From: Pseudopyrenochaeta lycopersici
Lineage: Eukaryota; Ascomycota; Dothideomycetes; Pleosporales; Pseudopyrenochaetaceae
Length of the DNA: 64,000 nt
NCBI GenBank assembly: GCA_003313425.1
Contig: NHZP01000010.1
Span: 930,001 to 994,000, forward strand
Direction of reading: 5' to 3'
The translations under genes and the position numbers were made by a program. Every line of letters begins with the position of its first letter. The stretch's first letter is position 1. Shown here piece by piece: positions 58,740-64,000 of this stretch. The notes under the pieces were generated by a model. The model was given only the letters and a program-made list of their open reading frames with translations. It was not told the origin of the DNA and ran no database searches.

Positions 58740-60463
58740 GATTTGTGTTGCTTGATGAAAAGATTTTGACTTGTAAAACTTGAGGACAAGTTTGTGTCGT
58801 AGAATTGCGACATGTAAGATATACTCTGCTCTTTTTCTGCTGCTTTCAGGTCTGCCATGACGATATTGGGCCATACCCTGTTCAATTTCATTGGTCCACT
58901 TCACTATACTGATTTAAACCTTAGCTTCGGAGGATTTCAGAGGCAGTAGTTGGCTTCAGCGAATTCAAATGATTTCTGACTCTGATTTGAAGTATATCCT
59001 GCAACTAAGTACAGTGACATCTCTCTCTTCCTATGGCGCATAAAGAGGCTAGACACTGAAGTCGGTTTGAAGCAGAATCGAGGAACAACGAGAGGTCGTA
59101 ATGGCTTGGCACTGTAGCTGTGTACGACCTTGCAGATAGCAGTCTTGTTTGCTCGGTATTGGATTAAGCTTAACCATGTGCTTACCATCGGTTTCATGCT
59201 ACCGGCCTCAAAATGACGGGTATTGACCGACACCCAACACGTCAGTTTGTCGACACTAAGGAAATTATAATCATGCAGAATTCTCTAGGTATTGCTTGCT
59301 AGATCATGAAGAGTTATGATGCTCCGCTAACATGTTTCCTTTGATTATACATGATGTAGAGTAAAAGGCAAAGTGGATGAAGTACAATTATTATGAGTCT
59401 TACAGTCTTACAGAGTCGCGGCACCGTATTCATTCATGTATGCCTTCTCCTGTTCTCCTGAAGTAAAACTTGATGGATGATACAATCACTGATCGACGGA
59501 CTTACACTGCCACAGCGGGTGGCACTTGGAGCAAGATTAGTTATTCTAGTTGGTTAAGTTAGCGCGTCTGTTGGGTTGCATCCGCTACATCTGGCTGGAC
59601 GCCTACTAGCGAAAGTCATGCAATCGCAACAGCTTGCAGTTGGAGGTGTTCAGTAAAAACTTGGCAGAATCAAGCATGGTCAAAGGTTTTGGTATTGGGA
59701 GGTCCAAACACGCAAATTGCAGGTTGAAAAACTTATTCGGCACAGACTTTAGACCCCTAACCGCGACAATTTCCAAAATGAACCCTTCTTCCCAAGTAAA
59801 TGTGTATGCAATCAGTGCTGTGAGGTTGCGGTCGTGGCGTTCGAAGTCTAGACCCTGATCTACAGCCGCGATCGTGGCGTCGGACAGGGTGAGGTCATTG
59901 GAACTTCAAACTTGATTTGTTCTTTGCGCTACGATCTTCTAGAGTAGCCACATCCTCACTTCACATCGCATGATGCAATCCCTGCTACCTATTAAGCTTG
60001 GAACAAGCCTATCAGGCTGCTCTACCTAATGTGGGTGGTTAACTAAATGCTTCTCGACCTATTACGGATGCGCGACAGCAAGCAGTAGCTCCAACAGATC
60101 GCTGTAATCCTCTGGAAGAAGCATTGCTTTCAAGCTAGACGGCCTTCAAGTTGTGGAATTAATGTGTCATAGACCCAACCTTATTTGAGCAACATCCCTA
60201 CACAGGTGTGGCTTTGCCAAAAGGTAGGTGCGTCATGGGGAAGCAACTCCAAAAAGACTGGTCTTGAGGCTGCCATGAGAAGGGCATAAAAGAAGGGAAT
60301 CCTCTCCCCTGCAAAGGAGGAGCGTCCTAATCAGGTAGCCTTAGTCTCGTATCCGCGTCTTTCATAGCCCTGACCTTGTTACGATTATCGCTTTGAGAAA
60401 CAAATCCTTGTATAACTTCCCGCTTTAGACCCCCTGTACAACATCCTTACCAGTTGGCTCTCT
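58740..60463. other. intergenic before the aquaporin gene
   Basis: 1.7 kb upstream of the aquaporin start. AT-rich stretches around 59240-59420 and C/T-rich bases just before 60464. ORFs (58937-59233 and others) have no recognisable content. Confidence 0.5.
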
Positions 60464-61551
60464 TTGCCCCACTTCAACATGAACGTTGACCGACCTACAC
60501 GAGGTATTCGCGTTCCATGGAAATCTCGCGGACAACAACGGCCAAAAAGGTCAGAGAGGCAAGTGGCTCGACGCTTGAGCTTCCTCGACTTTCTCCCAAC
60601 ACCGATCAAAGGCCACATCGTCGCGTGTGTGGGCGAGTTTGTTGGCACGTTTATGTTCCTGCTCTTCGCACTGGGCGGAACCAATGTCGTCAACACTGCA
60701 CCACCCGAGGGCGCGAATGCCACTGATTTGAGCGCAAATCCCAGCAAGATCATGTACATTGCTCTGGTCTTTGGCATGTCGCTAGCCGTCAATGCCTGGG
60801 TGTTTTTCCGCATTAGCGGAGGATTGTTCAACCCTGCCGTTACTTTGGGCATGATTGTTGTAGGTGCCACAGGTTATACGCGCGGGCTATTGATCATCAT
60901 CTCTCAAATTTTAGGTGGCATAGCGGCGTCTGGTGTTGTTTCCGCAATGATGCCAAACGTCCTAGCTGTAAAGACCGAACTAGGGGGTGGCACAACAGTT
61001 GTTCAAGGGCTCTTCATTGAGGTAAGCTGCAACCTATGTTTTGATCAACACGGCAACGACTGACGCACTTCAAGATGTTCTTAACAGCTCAACTTGTTTT
61101 CACAATCTTCATGCTCGCTACCGAGAAGCACGAAGGAACCTTTATCGCCCCTGTTGGCATAGGCCTTTCTCTCTTCGTGGCCGAACTCACAGGTGTCTTC
61201 TACACTGGTGGCAGTCTCAACCCGGCTCGTTCATTTGGACCTGCTGTTGTTACAAAGTCGTTTAGCTCATATCACTGGATATATTGGGTTGGACCTGTCC
61301 TTGGAGCTTTCCTGGCGAGTGCGTTCTACATGCTCATCAAAGCGCTGGAATATGAGACCGTCAATAATCAGGTCGACCCCAAAAAGGCTCTGGGTGAAAA
61401 GTTCGACACCCAAGCACCGAGGAATAATTCTAATACACGTGACAGCATTGTTTCAGGAGACTCTATTAATAAGAGCGTCACTGGAGAATCGGGTGATTCA
61501 TATGATAGCTCTCCTACTTTGGAGAACGGACGCGGAACTGTCCGTCAATGA
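60464..61551 (+). CDS. aquaporin (MIP family)
   Basis: Membrane channel for water. Two exons, 60464-61021 and 61075-61551, 344 residues; the 53-nt intron is GT/AG and in phase. A hydrophilic, basic N-terminus (~48 residues) precedes six membrane segments. NPA boxes are at 123-125 (SGGLFNPAVTLG) and 235-237 (GGSLNPARSFGP). The second box is followed by Arg-Ser, not Arg-Asp, so this is an orthodox aquaporin rather than an aquaglyceroporin. The first half also has VGEFVGTFMFLLFALGGTN. The C-terminal ~70 residues are a Ser/Asp-rich cytosolic tail. Start chosen as the first Met (MPHFNMNVDR); MNVDR five residues later is possible. Convergent with the dioxygenase gene, 428 bp apart. Confidence 0.93.
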
Positions 61552-61979
61552 TTCTTTAGCGTGATTCTTTTCGTTACTGTTGATAGCGTTTTGTACTCCG
61601 TAATTTAATTTGTGTTTCTAGTTCTACAAGTAAACGCATAAGACAGAGTTTACACAAATCTTATAAGAGTTTACGCTATAACGCTGTCATGAGCAGAAGG
61701 TGCAATCTAAAATCTTGACCACAGTCTTTTCCGCAGGAATTCGTCGGATTCTATTCAGTGCTACAACAATCCCCCCTGAAGGATGTCTTATATCTTCGAA
61801 AGCCGTCGCGAGTGGAGCCGCAGTGTGAGTAGTATTTTTGCAAAATTTCGCCACTCAGAGCAATACAGAACGCGTAGGGAAGGTCCTTTGATGATAATTG
61901 TATCGGTATTTATATTAAGCTCTCTCAACCGCTCACAATTATGACCACTATCATATTCAAGCGTCATATCTACAGCACC
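61552..61979. other. intergenic, convergent 3' ends
   Basis: 428 bp between the aquaporin and dioxygenase stop codons; AT-rich, nothing else recognised. Confidence 0.6.
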
Positions 61980-62990
61980 TCACTCATCTTTTGAAAAGAA
62001 GCCGACATCTCCACTCTTCTTTCCCATCTCCACAAGCCTCTCCCTCATCTTTCTCGCCCGATCCGCCATTTCCGGCTCCAAGCTCCCAAAGTCATCTTTC
62101 TTCGCCCACTCACCCACACCATGCTGCAGCACGTTTCTCGCTCTCTCTCCCCCGGCCAAGGTTGTTCCGATGCTACCATGCAGTGTCATGCGTTCTTTTG
62201 AACTGTCATACACGCCTCGATGGAGAATGTTGTTGTTATAGAATGCTACTTCTCCGGCTTTCAGATTGAGAGTGATCTGACCTGCTAAGTTGAGTTCATA
62301 TGGATCTGCATTTCGCTCGGTATCCGTTCGTGCGCGTTTGTGAGAACCGGGGATAAGAACAAGACTGCTATCGTCATATAGAGCGAGATTCCACTGTGCG
62401 TGATAGGCTGGTTTCTTAAGTCTTTGAAGTTCCTCCTCAGATGTGGCTGTTACGGCAATATCGTCCCTGTGCCAACGCAGACTAAAGTCTTTATCTGGGC
62501 GAACGAGCATATTGTACAACTCCATTGTTAGATCCTCTTCCTTACATCCTATCAGCACGGCTACGTACTTCAACAACTCTTTGTCGAAGTAGGATCTAGC
62601 AAATATTGAGTGATCTGGGTTTGAGGGATGTAGTAGGTGTTGGACACCCCAAATTCCATTCGACGGATCTTGTGGCCATGGTGGAAACTGTTTGGGCAGG
62701 GTGCGTATGTATGGCCATTTCCCTGAACGCGCTGCCTCTGCTATTCGTGACGCGGCAGAGCGGAGGGTGTCGAGGTCGAAGGAGGGAAAAAGAGAGGCAG
62801 AGATAATGACGAAGCCATCGCGGTCGAGGGCTTCGCGGGCTGCGTCATATGGGTTCGTGGTCATGTTAGTAATGCTCGAAGAGCTCACTGGAACCATCCG
62901 CTGTGGACCGGCAGCCGGGTTCGAGAATGTAAGCTGTATAGTCGCTCGTGCGCTTCCTTTCTTGCCTCCTCGATCAGGCTGGAAATCCAT
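61980..62990 (-). CDS. phytanoyl-CoA dioxygenase family protein
   Basis: Fe(II)/2-oxoglutarate-dependent dioxygenase family. The full frame is 336 residues from 62990. An internal Met at 62864 (MTTNPYDAAREALDRDGFVI) begins directly at the conserved family N-terminus and gives 294 residues, the likelier core enzyme. Catalytic residues visible: the HxD in LRWHRDDIAV, the distal His in NNNILHRGVYD, and an Arg in SKERMTLHGSI that would bind 2-oxoglutarate. LVLIPGSHKRARTDTE is typical of PhyH. The extra first 42 residues (MDFQPDRGGKKGSARATIQL...) closely match the short ORF just upstream, so they may be a fused copy of it rather than part of the enzyme. No signal peptide. Substrate unknown. Confidence 0.85.
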   Translation of the reverse strand: MDFQPDRGGKKGSARATIQLTFSNPAAGPQRMVPVSSSSITNMTTNPYDAAREALDRDGFVIISASLFPSFDLDTLRSAASRIAEAARSGKWPYIRTLPKQFPPWPQDPSNGIWGVQHLLHPSNPDHSIFARSYFDKELLKYVAVLIGCKEEDLTMELYNMLVRPDKDFSLRWHRDDIAVTATSEEELQRLKKPAYHAQWNLALYDDSSLVLIPGSHKRARTDTERNADPYELNLAGQITLNLKAGEVAFYNNNILHRGVYDSSKERMTLHGSIGTTLAGGERARNVLQHGVGEWAKKDDFGSLEPEMADRARKMRERLVEMGKKSGDVGFFSKDE

Positions 62991-63157
62991 CCTGGATTGC
63001 TTGCGAGAATTTATTCTGGGCCTTGTGTATTGACAGGTTGAGATGGCTGCTTAGGATCGTTGTTGGCAGGCGGGTCTGCAGCGGGTTGTGCGACTGGAAG
63101 CTGTATGGTGGCTTTTGCGCTTCCTTTCTTGCCGCCTTTGTCAGGCTGAAAGTCCAT
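62931..63157 (-). repeat. diverged direct duplication, 60 nt copies
   Basis: Two copies on the minus strand, 63157-63098 and 62990-62931, starting at matching ATG codons 167 bp apart. By eye 50 of 60 bases match, while 18 of 20 encoded residues match; the two differences are both Lys to Arg. Similarity fades after IQL although an NPAA/QPAA patch follows. Confidence 0.8.
63011..63157 (-). CDS. short ORF, 48 aa, paralogous to the dioxygenase N-terminus
   Basis: Complete frame from ATG to TAA: starts MDFQPDKGGKKGSAKATIQL, continues with a Pro/Asn/Gln-rich stretch and ends QPSQPVNTQGPE. The first 20 residues match the first 20 of the frame at 62990 with only two Lys/Arg differences, while the DNA has ten differences. 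Its own stop precedes the second copy, so the two are not one exon. It may be a small gene, an upstream ORF of the dioxygenase transcript, or the stump of a duplicated gene. No function known. Confidence 0.45.
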   Translation of the reverse strand: MDFQPDKGGKKGSAKATIQLPVAQPAADPPANNDPKQPSQPVNTQGPE

Positions 63158-63432
63158 GTTAGAATGAAACGCTAAGTTCGTCAACTAAAAGCGTGTTGTG
63201 AGAGAATTTGGATCAAATTAGTGGTTCGACTGACCTCAAGCTGGAAGGTAGCAAGCTACCCCGCATGATTCACCCCGCTTGATGTCATCTGTTGAACTAC
63301 TTCAAGAGATGTGTTTCATAATGGTAGGCTGTAAATTAGGCATCACCAGTATCGAATAAAAAGTGATTAGGCTTCATTATGCTGACGCATTTTGAACAGC
63401 TGGTGACTATGTGCATGCATGCCAACAATTTC

Positions 63433-64000
63433 TTATCCATTGTGACCGACAGTCGAAAGCTTCCACCCACGCTCTGTAGCCACCAACTGAATATTGACAC
63501 CTTTCACCTTTTTCTCCATCTCACTCGTTTGATTGGTACTTCCCACATCTACTAACTCTCTTCGACTGTCATCGTCCAAGCCATGGAATAGCAGTGTCAA
63601 AGCGCTCGATTTGAAGTCATAGAAAGGGGCGTGAACGCCTTCATTCTCCCATGCCTTGCGCAAATGCGATTGATCCATCTTGGCTTGAATAACCACCCAT
63701 ATAAAGAAGAAGAGTGTAAAACCGACCACTGCTCCCGAATAAGTGATCCACTCCCACTGAACACGGATACAGACCGTGTTCTCATGAGTTTCACCGCGCA
63801 TAGGCTGACTGAGTTCAGCGCGGCCGTGTTGCCGAATGTGTGTCGTTAGAGAATCCGATATGTTTCTCATGAATTTACTGATATCCTCAAATGTGCCGTT
63901 GCCAGATCCAGCATGCCAAATCGCCATCAATGGCTCACTGCCGAATAGAGCCGGAGGTGTGTATGCCCAATACTCCTGTATATCGCCTTTAAATAGCTCG
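63433..64000 (-). CDS. DUF3176-like membrane protein, C-terminal part (truncated by window edge)
   Basis: Open frame from the right edge to a stop at 63433, about 189 residues visible; the start lies beyond 64000. The visible part begins ELFKGDIQEYWAYTPPALFG and continues PLMAIWHAGSGNGTFEDISK, then MRNISDSLTTHIRQHG and TVCIRVQWEWITYSGAVVG. One membrane segment follows (about YSGAVVGFTLFFFIWVVIQA), then WENEGVHAPFYDFKSSALTL and a hydrophilic tail ending KGVNIQLVATERGWKLSTV. This order (Ser/Thr-rich extracellular part, VxWxW segment, last TM, Lys-Ser-Ser tail) is that of fungal DUF3176 proteins as I remember them. Function unknown. Confidence 0.78.
   Translation of the reverse strand, partial: ELFKGDIQEYWAYTPPALFGSEPLMAIWHAGSGNGTFEDISKFMRNISDSLTTHIRQHGRAELSQPMRGETHENTVCIRVQWEWITYSGAVVGFTLFFFIWVVIQAKMDQSHLRKAWENEGVHAPFYDFKSSALTLLFHGLDDDSRRELVDVGSTNQTSEMEKKVKGVNIQLVATERGWKLSTVGHNG

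Noticed and set aside
61991..62269. Plus-strand ORF opposite the dioxygenase
   Set aside because: Shadow of the conserved minus-strand coding sequence; composition is a Ser/Pro/His mirror of it.

Overview
The window looks like nuclear DNA of a filamentous ascomycete. Genes carry short spliceosomal introns (mostly 45-150 nt, GTANGT/GTGAGT donors), proteins are fungal types, and intergenic leaders are pyrimidine-rich. CON-10, a QDE-1-type RNA-dependent RNA polymerase, an AA11-like LPMO and a DUF3176-like protein point to Pezizomycotina. The style of the lineage-specific proteins suggests Dothideomycetes, perhaps Pleosporales; that last step is inference from remembered sequences.

Layout. 0-9 kb: a small conserved hypothetical (-), RPS18 (-), a 545-residue putative zinc-binding protein (+) and a degenerate hydrolase/NTF2-like fusion (-). 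10-20 kb: LEU2 with seven exons (+), a hemerythrin-like protein (+), a secreted AA11-like LPMO (+) and a CON-10 stress protein (-). 20-32 kb is sparser: a pterin-4a-carbinolamine dehydratase-like gene (+), a VWA protein (-), a BTB-like protein (-), a 96-residue ORF (-) and a 577-residue hypothetical (-). 32-50 kb is the dense core: SUR2 (-) divergent from TCTP (+), QDE-1-type RdRP (+) convergent with SWC5 (-), SWC5 divergent from a multi-pass membrane protein (+), then GTR2 (+), a cytochrome b5/MAPR-like protein (+) and RPS25 (-). 51-54 kb holds a Bni4-like scaffold (-). About 4.9 kb without a recognisable gene follows, then a split tRNA-Gly(GCC), an aquaporin (+), a phytanoyl-CoA dioxygenase family protein (-) preceded by a duplicated short ORF, and the 3' part of a DUF3176-like membrane protein that runs off the right edge.

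Functionally these are mostly independent single-copy genes: translation (RPS18, RPS25, TCTP, tRNA-Gly), TORC1 signalling (GTR2), chromatin (SWC5), RNA silencing (RdRP), sphingolipid and leucine synthesis, stress and secreted functions. I see no operon-like cluster, secondary-metabolite cluster, transposon, CRISPR array or virus. No clearly new multi-gene system is evident. The most unusual local signals are the diverged peptide duplication upstream of the dioxygenase, a dehydratase with an altered His-His motif, an LPMO with Phe at the expected axial Tyr position plus an unassigned Cys-containing tail, and start codons isolated by introns in both ribosomal protein genes. Intron boundaries below were placed by eye from splice consensus, reading frame and family homology; no alignment or transcript data were available.
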